Under the pieces are notes generated by a model. The model was not told the origin of the DNA and did not search any database. It saw only the letters and a program-made list of their open reading frames with translations. From contig NZ_CP075171.1 in assembly GCF_021379005.1 (NCBI RefSeq), forward strand, positions 2,232,001-2,296,000: a stretch of 64,000 nucleotides of DNA, given 5' to 3'. This document shows, in pieces, positions 27,907 through 36,772 of the stretch. The DNA comes from Leptodesmis sichuanensis A121 (GTDB lineage: Bacteria > Cyanobacteriota > Cyanobacteriia > Leptolyngbyales > Leptolyngbyaceae). Numbering within the stretch: the first letter of the stretch is position 1; each line of letters starts with the position of its first letter. Both the position numbers and the translations under genes were made by a program.

Positions 27907-29130
27907 TTAGCGAGACGGAGCGGTGGCTTCAATGGCCGACTGGGCGATCGCCCCTAATTGAAAGCCCATGGGATAGGCTCCTTCCTCCTTAATTTGTTTG
28001 ATCACAGCATCGGAAACAGTCATGTTCAATTTGTGAGCCAGTGCCCGGACAATATCTCCGCGATCGATCACCCCTGCAACTGCGCCCGCCGGAGACAAAA
28101 CCGTCATCCGTCGCAGTTGCTCGGTTTCCATTTGCTGAATCACCTTCACTAAAGGCGTTGCTTCTTCCACGGTGGGAATCGTACTCAGCGGATGGATAAT
28201 GCGGAACAGGGGCTCGGTTTCCCACTCACTGCGTTCTACAGAATTCAAGTCATCATCCGCTACTAAGCCACGATAACGGCCTTCTGACGCTGCAAAGAAC
28301 ACTTCAGGACGAGAAGCTCTCAGTAAGTAATCATCGGCAAACCGTCGTAAACTCATGTGAGCATCTACCACCCGGAACTCACGGGTCATCGCATCTCCTG
28401 CTTTCAGATCCAGCAAAGCTTCTTGCAATTCGGTGATACGATCGTAGCTATTGGCATTCTGAATAATAAACCAGCCCACTAGGGCCACCCACAAACCACT
28501 GAAACTCCCGGTTCTCAAGACTACCAGAACTCCCAGCGCGACCAACGTCCAACCGACCAGGCTCCCCGCTTTAGCTGCCCATCGAACTCCTGTAAAGCGG
28601 CTACCCGTCAACTTCCAGACTCCTGCTTTCAGAATCTGTCCTCCATCCAGGGGCAGACCCGGTAACAGGTTAAAAATCGCTAAGACCAGATTTGTCCAGG
28701 CCAGGTAGCTAACCACGATATGAAGGGGCGTTTCCTGGGGAACCACCGTCGTCAGAAAAGTGAACAGGAAGGAGAGTCCTAAACTGACGCTGGGGCCAGC
28801 GATCGCCACTTGAAATGCCTGTCCCGGAGTTTTCGATTCCTGATCGATGGAGGCAATTCCACCAAACATAAACAGGGTAATGGAACTGACCTTAATGCCC
28901 TGGGCCAGCGCCACTAGACTGTGTCCTAACTCATGCAACAGCACAGAGAGAAAGAACAGCATTACCGTTCCCAGTGCGGCGAGATAGGCCAGTCCTGGCC
29001 CCCATTGGGGGTAACGTACGCTCCATTCTCCACCCATCGGGACTGCAATCAGCAGCAGAATTAAAAACCACGATGGATCGATAAACACTGGGATACCGAA
29101 GATTGATCCTACCCGCCAACCTGAAACCAT
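27907..29130 (-). CDS. Site-2-protease family (M50) membrane metalloprotease with CBS pair
   Basis: A 407-residue intramembrane zinc protease. The HExxH motif is HELGH at 66-70 (LSVLLHELGHSL) and the distal zinc ligand is in NLLPGLPLDGGQ near 175-186. Six or so membrane segments fill residues 15-225. Two CBS domains (about 240-380) may sense adenine nucleotides. This layout matches Rip-type proteases that release membrane-bound factors. No anti-sigma substrate is adjacent. The gene is 22 bases from the DUF2330 gene, which reads toward it in the same direction, suggesting one transcription unit of RnfD-like, DUF2330 and protease. Confidence 0.9.
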   Translation of the reverse strand: MVSGWRVGSIFGIPVFIDPSWFLILLLIAVPMGGEWSVRYPQWGPGLAYLAALGTVMLFFLSVLLHELGHSLVALAQGIKVSSITLFMFGGIASIDQESKTPGQAFQVAIAGPSVSLGLSFLFTFLTTVVPQETPLHIVVSYLAWTNLVLAIFNLLPGLPLDGGQILKAGVWKLTGSRFTGVRWAAKAGSLVGWTLVALGVLVVLRTGSFSGLWVALVGWFIIQNANSYDRITELQEALLDLKAGDAMTREFRVVDAHMSLRRFADDYLLRASRPEVFFAASEGRYRGLVADDDLNSVERSEWETEPLFRIIHPLSTIPTVEEATPLVKVIQQMETEQLRRMTVLSPAGAVAGVIDRGDIVRALAHKLNMTVSDAVIKQIKEEGAYPMGFQLGAIAQSAIEATAPSR

Positions 29131-29152
29131 AATGAGTTCCTCATTCCTTTCT

Positions 29153-30544
29153 CTAGGATAGTGGAGATGAGGGAGAGAGAGTAAACCAAACCCATTCCCA
29201 CCAGGTTAAAGCTTGAGCTTGAATCTTAGGCAGTTTGCGGCGAATTGTCTGAATATCCCAGCCTGTCAGGCGAGCCAGAGTTTGGGCTTCTTGTTCAAAT
29301 CGACGCGGCAGCGATCGCCGATATTGCTTGCCTGCAGAACAGCTTGCATCTCCAGTAAATGGATGTCGCATCACATATCGGCCCTGGAACAATTCCCGAT
29401 TGGTGGTGGTTTGAAACATTAAATCTTCAGGAAACTTGTCGCGGGTATAGCGGATATGCAGGCGGGTAATAAACACGTTGCTGGAGGGAGCGATCGGAAA
29501 GGGCCGGGGGATCAAGCGGCCCGAAGATGGGGAAGTTTCAGGATTATCCAGCCAGAACACACCCGCTTCTTTCAGTTCCTCGCGGTTCAGGGGAGTAGCC
29601 GAACAGGGATCACAGTTGGCCATGTCCCAGGCATATTCCAGAAACGCCACATTGCGGCCTTCGCGATCGTAGCTGGTCTGAAACATGGACTTATAAAAGT
29701 CTTTGAATTCATCCTTCACGAAGGTGGGAATCTCATTGCCCGATGGCACCTTCACCGTCCGGTAATTGGTCACTTCCGCCTGCCCTTCTGGCGAAAGAAT
29801 ATACACAATCAAGTCCTGTTCTTTCTGAGCATTCACCATCCCCAACCGGATCGGCAACATGAACCGGGGCGACTCATAGGTCATCCGAATCGGACGCAGG
29901 TTCTGATAGCCCGACTTCTCAAACTCATTCAGGTTCACCTTGGCCACAAAAAACTTCATCTGCTGTCGAATGTAAGGCCGCAGAAGTTGCCGTGCCCCTT
30001 GAGGAATCCGGTAGCCATTCTGCCGCAGCCAGGTTTCCAGTCCTCCTGACTCCTTCGCACTCAGGATGAGAATGTCGTACTCCCCAACGGTGAACTTTTC
30101 TTCAATCGTCACACCCAAATTCTGCGATCGTGCAGCTTCATCCTTCCTGGCTCCAGCAGACATAGTGGGGGCGGCGGGCATCATTCGTTCATAAACTAGA
30201 GGCGTACAGGGATCGGGATCAAAGTATTCCACCAGACGAGGTGCGCTAAAGGCATCCAACCGTTCCAAAATGGTTGGCTTGCCTACCTCCACCTGCTCCT
30301 TCTTCAACACCACTGGCACTGGCACCACGATCGCAAAATCCTTCACCTCTCCCTGATAGTCATTCGCCATTGTCAGCACGGTTTTGTTGCCACTGCGGGC
30401 GATCGCCACCTGAGAGGCCTGGTTATACAACCTGGCATCCGCCTTTGCCACGTAGAACCCGCAAAACGCCCAGGCTCCAGAGGCAACACAAAGGCTGGCA
30501 GACAGGATCAGGAGGGAAATGAGGAGGATACGGAGGAGTTTCAT
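29153..30544 (-). CDS. DUF2330 secreted protein
   Basis: A 463-residue exported protein. From ATG 30544 it has a clear signal peptide (MKLLRILLISLLILSASLCVASGAWA) and a mature start FCGFYVAKADARLYNQASQVAIAR that is typical of DUF2330. An in-frame extension to 30640 encodes low-complexity YSFTPLPLYPPT from C/T-rich repeats and is rejected. The protein has conserved Cys residues (FCGF, MANCDPCSATP) that could form disulfides outside the cytoplasm. Function unknown. Cyanobacterial DUF2330 genes often sit beside the RnfD-like gene, as here (129 bases apart). Confidence 0.85.
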   Translation of the reverse strand: MKLLRILLISLLILSASLCVASGAWAFCGFYVAKADARLYNQASQVAIARSGNKTVLTMANDYQGEVKDFAIVVPVPVVLKKEQVEVGKPTILERLDAFSAPRLVEYFDPDPCTPLVYERMMPAAPTMSAGARKDEAARSQNLGVTIEEKFTVGEYDILILSAKESGGLETWLRQNGYRIPQGARQLLRPYIRQQMKFFVAKVNLNEFEKSGYQNLRPIRMTYESPRFMLPIRLGMVNAQKEQDLIVYILSPEGQAEVTNYRTVKVPSGNEIPTFVKDEFKDFYKSMFQTSYDREGRNVAFLEYAWDMANCDPCSATPLNREELKEAGVFWLDNPETSPSSGRLIPRPFPIAPSSNVFITRLHIRYTRDKFPEDLMFQTTTNRELFQGRYVMRHPFTGDASCSAGKQYRRSLPRRFEQEAQTLARLTGWDIQTIRRKLPKIQAQALTWWEWVWFTLSPSSPLS

Positions 30545-30673
30545 GGTAGGTGGGTAGAGGGGTAGAGGGGTGAAGGAGTAGAGGGGAAGGAGATACCGGG
30601 ATGATGAGAGGGTGAGAGGAACAACTAACTCAAAACTCAAAACTTAAAACTCAAAACTCTTAACTTTCAACTC

Positions 30674-31564
30674 TTAACTTTCAACTCTTAACTCCCTGGC
30701 TTTCCACTCAAACCGGGGTGCTTCCCAGAGCAAATCCAGCAAGATGCTCAGGGGGGCGAGGGCGAAGAGTGCCCAGAAAACGGCGGTAGGCAGGAAGAAG
30801 ATGTTACGCAGGATGAAGGTGAGCAGGGCGATCGCAACCGCCCAGAGGATCCGACTCGTGCGGGCATTGGGAATGGTGCGGGGATCGGTAATCATAAACA
30901 GGGCAAACAGGAGCAGGGAACCACTGGTTAACCGATGGAGCCAGACATCCCACGTCCAACCCAACCAGAGATTTCGTACTGCTTCCAGGCAGGCATAGGA
31001 TCCCAGGAAGGTGACGGTGGTATCCCAGCGGCCTACTTTTTGCAAAACGAGTCCCCCGGTGGCCAGAAATAGCAGGATGTACCAGCTTCCTTCCCCCCAT
31101 TGACCGGGCGATACCCAGGCATCGTGGGTTAGGCCGATCGCGGCAACAATGCCGAAATTCGCAGGATTAAAGATATGTTTACCCCGGAAGCGAAGCAGAA
31201 ATTTGCTGGCGATCGCCGCGATCGCGGCAACCATCATTGTGCTGCAGTGGTCAGTACGCAGGAGCAGACTGAGGCCGAGGGCGGTAATCAGGGCACTGGG
31301 GAGGGAGGGGAAGGGGTGCGGGGGTGAAGGGGTGGGGGAGTCAGGGGTGGCAGGGGTTGCTATGGTTTGAGTGGCCGGATTGAACTGAGAACCAAGAATT
31401 GGGAACTGAGAACTAACGACTAGAGCGGCCCATTGAGTAACCAGGCAGGTGGCGATTGCAACCAGGATGATTCCCGGATGCAAAGTCCAGTCTCGTGTGG
31501 CGATTCCCAGGACGAGAAACAGGCACAGAAACAGCATCTGGTACGATCGGGCATCACGAAACAT
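30674..31564 (-). CDS. RnfD/NqrB-like polytopic membrane protein
   Basis: A protein of about 296 residues with 8-9 membrane segments that resembles subunit D of Rnf electron-transport complexes. Signatures: SKFLLRFRGKHIFNPANFGIV and TSGSLLLFALFMITDPRTIPN. In RnfD/NqrB the second motif carries SGAT, whose Thr holds a covalent flavin; here it is SGSL, so covalent flavin is unlikely. No other rnf genes are in the window. The preferred start is ATG 31564 (MFRDARSYQ); an ATG 31585 would add seven residues. Residues 65-100 contain a Pro/Ser/Thr loop. A role in membrane redox transport is inferred from family only. Confidence 0.82.
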   Translation of the reverse strand: MFRDARSYQMLFLCLFLVLGIATRDWTLHPGIILVAIATCLVTQWAALVVSSQFPILGSQFNPATQTIATPATPDSPTPSPPHPFPSLPSALITALGLSLLLRTDHCSTMMVAAIAAIASKFLLRFRGKHIFNPANFGIVAAIGLTHDAWVSPGQWGEGSWYILLFLATGGLVLQKVGRWDTTVTFLGSYACLEAVRNLWLGWTWDVWLHRLTSGSLLLFALFMITDPRTIPNARTSRILWAVAIALLTFILRNIFFLPTAVFWALFALAPLSILLDLLWEAPRFEWKARELRVES

Positions 31565-31734
31565 AGAGTAGAAAAGCCATACCAATCAGGTTGTCCGTCA
31601 GTATGGCTTGCTCCAAAGTAAAATGGGGAACTTGTTACAATTCCGGTAACAGGAAGGACACAGCGATCGAGTACGATTCGTCAGAAAATTCTTGAGATAC
31701 CTTGAAGGTGCAGTATTCCTCATGGGTGGCATCT

Positions 31735-32520
31735 ATGCCAATGACTCCTCCATCTGTTTTGGCCCTCGATTTTGATGGTGTACTCTGTGATGGTCTCAAA
31801 GAGTACTTCAAAACCGCCTGGATGGCCTATTGCAAGCTCTGGCAACCGTCTGAGAAAACTCCCCCGGCAGGATTAGCTGAATCCTTTTATCGCTTGCGGC
31901 CTGTCGTAGAAACAGGCTGGGAAATGCCGTTAGTGTTAAAGGCGGTTGTGGATGGCTTGGCGGAAACGGAACTGTTGGCAGACTGGCCCACGATCGCCAA
32001 ACGCCTGGTTTCCCAGTACAACCTGGATCCGGCGACGTTAATGGCAGAAGTGGATGGCCTGCGCGATCGCTGGATTGCTGATGATTTGCACAGTTGGTTA
32101 GCAAAACATCGGTTTTATCCGGGGGTTAGCGATCGTCTCAAAGCTATTCTGCAAACGGATACTCACGTCGCCATCATCAGCACCAAAGAAGGCCGCTTCA
32201 TCCAGCAACTCTTGCAACAGGAAGGAATCGATCTGACCGATCTGCAAATTCTGGGCAAGGAAGTGAAACGCAGTAAAGCAAATACTCTGAAAGAATTAAT
32301 TCAAATTTTTCCCACCGCTACTTTCTGGTTTGTTGAGGATCGACTCAAAACACTGCAGACCATTCAACAGCACCCTGAGTTGGCAGAGGTGGCTTTATTT
32401 CTAGCAGACTGGGGATATAATACCTCTGGAGAACGATTATTGGCAGAACAAGATCCTGACCTTCATCTCCTATCCCTGAGCCAGTTCAATCAAGATTTTT
32501 CGTCCTGGATAAACAGCTAG
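31735..32520 (+). CDS. HAD-superfamily hydrolase
   Basis: A 261-residue HAD phosphatase. Motif I is LALDFDGVLCDG with nucleophile Asp12 and acid/base Asp14; motif II is the Ser/Thr in VAIISTKEG; motif III/IV are Lys in LGKEVKRSKANTL and Asp in FWFVEDRLKTL. The helical cap lies between 20 and 130. The substrate is unknown. A TTG at 31702 would add eleven non-conserved residues, so ATG 31735 is chosen. The pentapeptide gene starts nine bases after its stop, which implies an operon. Confidence 0.9.
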   Translation: MPMTPPSVLALDFDGVLCDGLKEYFKTAWMAYCKLWQPSEKTPPAGLAESFYRLRPVVETGWEMPLVLKAVVDGLAETELLADWPTIAKRLVSQYNLDPATLMAEVDGLRDRWIADDLHSWLAKHRFYPGVSDRLKAILQTDTHVAIISTKEGRFIQQLLQQEGIDLTDLQILGKEVKRSKANTLKELIQIFPTATFWFVEDRLKTLQTIQQHPELAEVALFLADWGYNTSGERLLAEQDPDLHLLSLSQFNQDFSSWINS

Positions 32521-32528
32521 GAATAGCC

Positions 32529-33119
32529 ATGGTAGATTCCTCCAATGATTTTTCTCACAAAAACTTGAGCGGTCAGAACTTTCATAAAGCCCAACTGGCA
32601 GGGTCAGACTTCACAGAAGCCAATTTAGCAGGGGCTAACTTTGCCCATGCTGATTTATCAAATGCTCAACTGACGAGAGCCTGTTTAGTGAATGCCGACT
32701 TGACCAGTGCCCAACTCGATAAAGCAGACTTGACGGGGGCTGATTTGAGAGGGGCTATTTTAACTGACAGCAGTATGAATTTTACAGATCTCACAGAAGC
32801 TAATTTAACCAATGCCACCCTCAATCATGCGAACTTAGATCGAGCCGTGTTGAATGGTGCCCGGTTAGATCGAGCCAGTTTATGCGATGCCAGACTGAGT
32901 TATGCCTATTTGCGTCATGCCAGTCTAGTGCAAACTAATTTGAATGGTGCTGATTTATTTGCAGCCGACTTAAGTAACGCTGATTTGTATGCAGCATCAT
33001 TGAGTGATACCAATCTGAGTGCGGTCACAGTGACCTATGCTAGCTTTGGCAGAAATGCGGGACTTTCTCAGCAAACCTGGGAGGAGTTATCTAAACAAGG
33101 TGTAGTTTATTACCAATGA
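32529..33119 (+). CDS. Pentapeptide-repeat protein
   Basis: A 196-residue protein made of about 30 tandem A(D/N)LXX pentapeptides (ANLAGANFAHADLSNAQL and so on) that build a right-handed quadrilateral beta-helix. There is no signal peptide or membrane segment, so it is likely cytosolic. The N-terminal cap is MVDSSNDFSHKNLSGQNF and the C-terminal cap is FGRNAGLSQQTWEELSKQGVVYYQ. Such proteins are common in cyanobacteria with few known functions. Operonic with the HAD phosphatase gene. Confidence 0.92.
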   Translation: MVDSSNDFSHKNLSGQNFHKAQLAGSDFTEANLAGANFAHADLSNAQLTRACLVNADLTSAQLDKADLTGADLRGAILTDSSMNFTDLTEANLTNATLNHANLDRAVLNGARLDRASLCDARLSYAYLRHASLVQTNLNGADLFAADLSNADLYAASLSDTNLSAVTVTYASFGRNAGLSQQTWEELSKQGVVYYQ

Positions 33120-33549
33120 GCGCTGGCAGAAGTACGCAGAGTAGCATTAAATACCTTCCACACTTCAATCAACTTTTGCTTTATGCCTGTTTCCAGGTCT
33201 ATTTACAAATGGTTTCTTTCTTATAAAAAAGTTATAGCTCACTAACAGAAAAATGGACTAGAATGGCTAGTCGATTGGCACAGGCTTCTAAATATGAACC
33301 TATTAACCTGGCAACAATTTCCCTTTCGGTTTTCATTGACCTGCATCAGGTCAAAAAGTTGCTCCAAAGTTCTCTAATCAGAAGTACTCGTTTGGCTCAA
33401 TTTTTCAAATGAAAATTTTGAGACAGTAAATTCACGTCAGGTTAATAGGCTGAGAGCAAGCAGCAGGTCATTATTTTGAATCTGAAGCTTGTCATCAGCC
33501 GAGTTGTCAATCCATTGCATGAACGTTAACTTACTTACAGGACACCATC
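33120..33549. other. 430-bp non-coding region with a 17-bp palindrome
   Basis: No gene is recognised. At 33337-33353 lies a perfect palindrome tgacctg-cat-caggtca, flanked by tttt and aaaa, which could be an operator or a small hairpin. AT-rich sequence with tataaaaaag near 33225 is a plausible but unproven promoter region. The 5' leader of the small unknown protein at 33550 is at the right end. Confidence 0.4.
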
Positions 33550-33831
33550 ATGTCTTTTACCTACACGACCAATACTCAACGGATTAGCAAAATTGAGTTC
33601 ACGGGAGATCCCCAGGTAGCCAATATTGCTTTCTCTGATCCAGGGCCTACTTACTCTCCGACCGTGATCATTTTTGGCGTACCTGCGGCTACCGCGAGTG
33701 CGATCGCGGTTAATTTCTTCTTCACAGGAACTCAAAGAATTATCAATATCGTCACCCAGGCTGCGCCAACTAAAGTAGGTGGCAACAACTACTTTGAAGC
33801 GAAGTATGGTGGCAAGGTTGATATCAGCTAA
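33550..33831 (+). CDS. Small protein of unknown function
   Basis: A 93-residue protein with no signal peptide, no clear membrane helix and no recognised domain. It is rich in Thr, Ile, Val, Asn and aromatic residues and looks all-beta. Two segments resemble each other (TNTQRISKIEF near 7-17 and TGTQRIINIV near 58-67), suggesting an internal duplication. The gene has its own 430-base upstream region and a hairpin downstream, so it looks like an independent unit. A real protein is likely from codon pattern and context, but homologues cannot be named from the sequence. Confidence 0.6.
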   Translation: MSFTYTTNTQRISKIEFTGDPQVANIAFSDPGPTYSPTVIIFGVPAATASAIAVNFFFTGTQRIINIVTQAAPTKVGGNNYFEAKYGGKVDIS

Positions 33832-33879
33832 TTGTTTGCCGTGGCATTTGTACTAGCATTTTTTAAAATTGCTGGGAAT

Positions 33880-33920
33880 CGAGTGCTGGGAAAAAGTTCA
33901 TGCTCAATTCTCAGCACTCG
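33880..33920. terminator. Hairpin between convergent genes
   Basis: cgagtgctgggaa (33880-33892) pairs with ttctcagcactcg (33908-33920) with one mismatch and a 15-base loop. It sits between the small unknown gene and the convergent CHASE2 gene. No U-tract follows, so its terminator role is tentative. Confidence 0.5.
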
Positions 33921-33941
33921 CACCATTTACCCTGGCACCAT

Positions 33942-36485
33942 TTACCATTGGGGATTCGTTTTCAGTAATTGCTCGATCGCCTCGCTAGGCAGTGGTTTCG
34001 AGAAGAGATATCCCTGGCCATATTCGCATTTCAAAGCCCGAAGCTGAGCCAGTTGTTCGGTCGTTTCGACTCCTTCAGCAACAATATCCATTCCCAAATT
34101 ATGCCCCAGCATAATTACGGTTTGGACGATGTGACTATCTTCATTTTCCGATCCCATACGGCTGACGAAAGAGCGATCCACTTTAATCGTGTCGGTAGGG
34201 AAACGATGCAGGTAACTGAGGGAAGAATAACCTGTGCCAAAGTCATCAATGCTAAGTTGCAGATCTAAGGCTTTGAGTCGCATCAACATGGCGATCGTTG
34301 TTTCTACATCGGTCATCGCAATGCTTTCAGTAATCTCCAACTTCAAATTGTGACCGTTTAAGCCCGTCTGCCGTAGGGCCTGTTCAATCTGCTCCACCAA
34401 ATTAGCTTGAGCAAATTGCTTACTGGAAAGATTCACACTGACCACCAATGGAGCGAGTTGAGGAAAGCGATGCTGCCAGATTTGCATCTGACGACAGGCT
34501 TCCTCAATCACCCACTGGCCAATGGGGATAATTAAATCTGTTTCTTCGGCAACGGAGATGAATTCCATGGGATGCACAAATCCCCGTTGGGGGTTCTGCC
34601 AGCGAAGTAAGGCTTCAAATCCCGCAATTTTGCCAGTTAGTAACGAAACCACGGGCTGATAATGCAACTGAAATTCCTGCCGCTCGATCGCCCGTCGCAA
34701 ATCCGTTTCCAACTGTAAACGAGTCATCACCTGAACTCGCATTCCTGGCATAAATACCTGATACCGCGCTTTTCCAGAGGCTTTGGCCTGATTCATCGCC
34801 GTCTGAGCGTCCCGCAACACATCTTCTGGTTGCAGATAACGGTCTAACTCGTTCAGGACAATGCCCATACTGGCGCTCGTAAATACTTCCTGTCCCTGCA
34901 AAACGAAGGGTTGTTTAATCTGCTTTTGCAAGTAGTCTGCTAAATGAGCCACTTCGTCTATATCCCGGATTTGAGGCAGCAGAATTGCAAATTCATCTCC
35001 TCCAACCCTGGCCAAACGATCCCCAGACTTGAGGCCAGATTTCAGCCGTTTGGCGAGCGCAATTAACAGTTCATCGGCCCGATGCGGCCCAAAACTGTCA
35101 TTGATTGTTTTGAAGCTATCCAGTCCTAAAGACAAAACAGCCCAGGATGGGTCATAGCCTACCTGTTTTAATGGATTTAACTGTCTCCCACGATTGATGG
35201 CCCACTGCACCTGATTGATAAATAAAGTCCGATTGGGCAAGCCTGTTAACTCATCATGCAGAGCGTTGTAAAGCAGACGATAGGCCAGGATGGCAACACT
35301 GGAGCCGATCAACGCGATCATAGGAGCCACAAAGGGAATCCAACCTGCCTGTAAAAAGGTACCCAGGCAAATCCCGAATAAACTGACACCACCTATCGCT
35401 ACCGCTAATCCCAACCAGGCAGGATGTCGCAATCGCCAGCCTAACACCCCTCCCAGCAGTGCCCAAATCCAGATCCAGGCAATTTCGATGGGCTGAGGCC
35501 AATACCAGATGGCCGATTGCCCGTCCGAGAGCATTCCTAAAATTTGGCTCACTTTCTGAGCATGAACCAGAACTCCCCCCATCTCCGGGTTTTTATCGTC
35601 GGAAAGGTTAAAGGGAGTGACAAACAGGTCTTTCACACTGGGAGCTGTGGTGCCAATCAATACCAGCTTATCCTTCACCCAAGCGGGGTCTATCCGCCCA
35701 TGCAGGACATCCCCTAAAGTCACCTGCCGTGCGGCTGTCTTTCCAGAGCGGTAATTCAGCATAATCTGGTAGCCGCGATCGTCCAGAGTCTGATAGCCAC
35801 CTGCATGACTGTCTAAGGTTGGAAAAACCCGTTCCCCAATCTGTAAGGCTTTTTGAGCAATGGGGGTGACTGTCAGATGTTGATCTGCAAGGTAGTGCAG
35901 GCTGAGCCGCAGGGAAAATGAATAAAAACGTTCCCCTTCAGAAGTGGCAAACAGAAAATTACGACGAACTACGGCATCGGGATCCAGCACAACATCACTA
36001 AAACCAACCCGATCTGGAGCCGTTCCTGGTGGCGCTGGCACTCCATCTTTAGCTGCATCCCCTAACAGTCTGATAGTAATTAAATTAGGAGCCTGCAGTT
36101 GTTTGAGTAAGTCGGATTGCCCTGGGGGATGGGAAATATCGCGATAAATATCCAGGCCGATCGTGCGGGGACGGTATTGCTGCAATCGTTCTAGTAAACG
36201 AGCAATCACCTGATCCGACAGGGGCCACCGTTGTTGCTCTTGAATATCTTGTTCGGTCACCGTAACAACCAGGAGCCGGGAATCAGGGTCTTGTGCTGGG
36301 CGTAACCGCAGCATCTCATCGTAGGTCAATAGCTCCCAGGGTTGCAGTCCACCTACCTGCCTGACTCCTACTACCAAACCAACAACTAATAAGCTGCTAA
36401 TTAAGGCAGGATGTTTCAGAATAAATCCTGAAAATCGGTGGCTGGTGCTCAACAACCTGGCAAATCTTCTGCGGAAATGTGTCAT
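33942..36485 (-). CDS. CHASE2-GGDEF-EAL cyclic-di-GMP signalling protein
   Basis: An 847-residue membrane protein. After a short N-terminal anchor (ALISSLLVVGLVVGV) comes an extracytoplasmic CHASE2 sensor domain (about 50-315). Three membrane helices follow at about 325-410 (WIWALLGGVLGWRL, LGLAVAIGGVSLFGICLGTF, FVAPMIALIGSSVAILAYRLL). The diguanylate cyclase domain has an intact GGDEF signature at 495-499 (VGGDEFAILL). The phosphodiesterase domain has EAL at 624-626 (FEALLRW), and the downstream metal and catalytic motifs look intact (ESIAMTDVE, DDFGTGYSS, DTIKVDRSF, EGVET). Both activities are possible; which dominates cannot be told. Monocistronic. Confidence 0.95.
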   Translation of the reverse strand: MTHFRRRFARLLSTSHRFSGFILKHPALISSLLVVGLVVGVRQVGGLQPWELLTYDEMLRLRPAQDPDSRLLVVTVTEQDIQEQQRWPLSDQVIARLLERLQQYRPRTIGLDIYRDISHPPGQSDLLKQLQAPNLITIRLLGDAAKDGVPAPPGTAPDRVGFSDVVLDPDAVVRRNFLFATSEGERFYSFSLRLSLHYLADQHLTVTPIAQKALQIGERVFPTLDSHAGGYQTLDDRGYQIMLNYRSGKTAARQVTLGDVLHGRIDPAWVKDKLVLIGTTAPSVKDLFVTPFNLSDDKNPEMGGVLVHAQKVSQILGMLSDGQSAIWYWPQPIEIAWIWIWALLGGVLGWRLRHPAWLGLAVAIGGVSLFGICLGTFLQAGWIPFVAPMIALIGSSVAILAYRLLYNALHDELTGLPNRTLFINQVQWAINRGRQLNPLKQVGYDPSWAVLSLGLDSFKTINDSFGPHRADELLIALAKRLKSGLKSGDRLARVGGDEFAILLPQIRDIDEVAHLADYLQKQIKQPFVLQGQEVFTSASMGIVLNELDRYLQPEDVLRDAQTAMNQAKASGKARYQVFMPGMRVQVMTRLQLETDLRRAIERQEFQLHYQPVVSLLTGKIAGFEALLRWQNPQRGFVHPMEFISVAEETDLIIPIGQWVIEEACRQMQIWQHRFPQLAPLVVSVNLSSKQFAQANLVEQIEQALRQTGLNGHNLKLEITESIAMTDVETTIAMLMRLKALDLQLSIDDFGTGYSSLSYLHRFPTDTIKVDRSFVSRMGSENEDSHIVQTVIMLGHNLGMDIVAEGVETTEQLAQLRALKCEYGQGYLFSKPLPSEAIEQLLKTNPQW

Positions 36486-36772
36486 GTGAGCGGTATTACC
36501 TGGATTAAGCGATCGCTGAAGGGAAGTTCACTAAAAGATTTCAGTGAGATAAGGGTGCAAACAGGACATTTCAAGACCTAAGGCCCATTTTTGACGATCT
36601 TTCAGTTCGCTACGGCAGGCGCACCTACCACCAAATTAAAGCGTTGCATCGAATAACTTGATTCAGTAGATGCTCTTTGGATTAACTTTGCACCAAGTAT
36701 TGTTTATTCTATCCGTTACCGCTTTAGTCAGTGGCTCGGATTTAATATTCCCAGTAAATTGCTTGAGTTACC

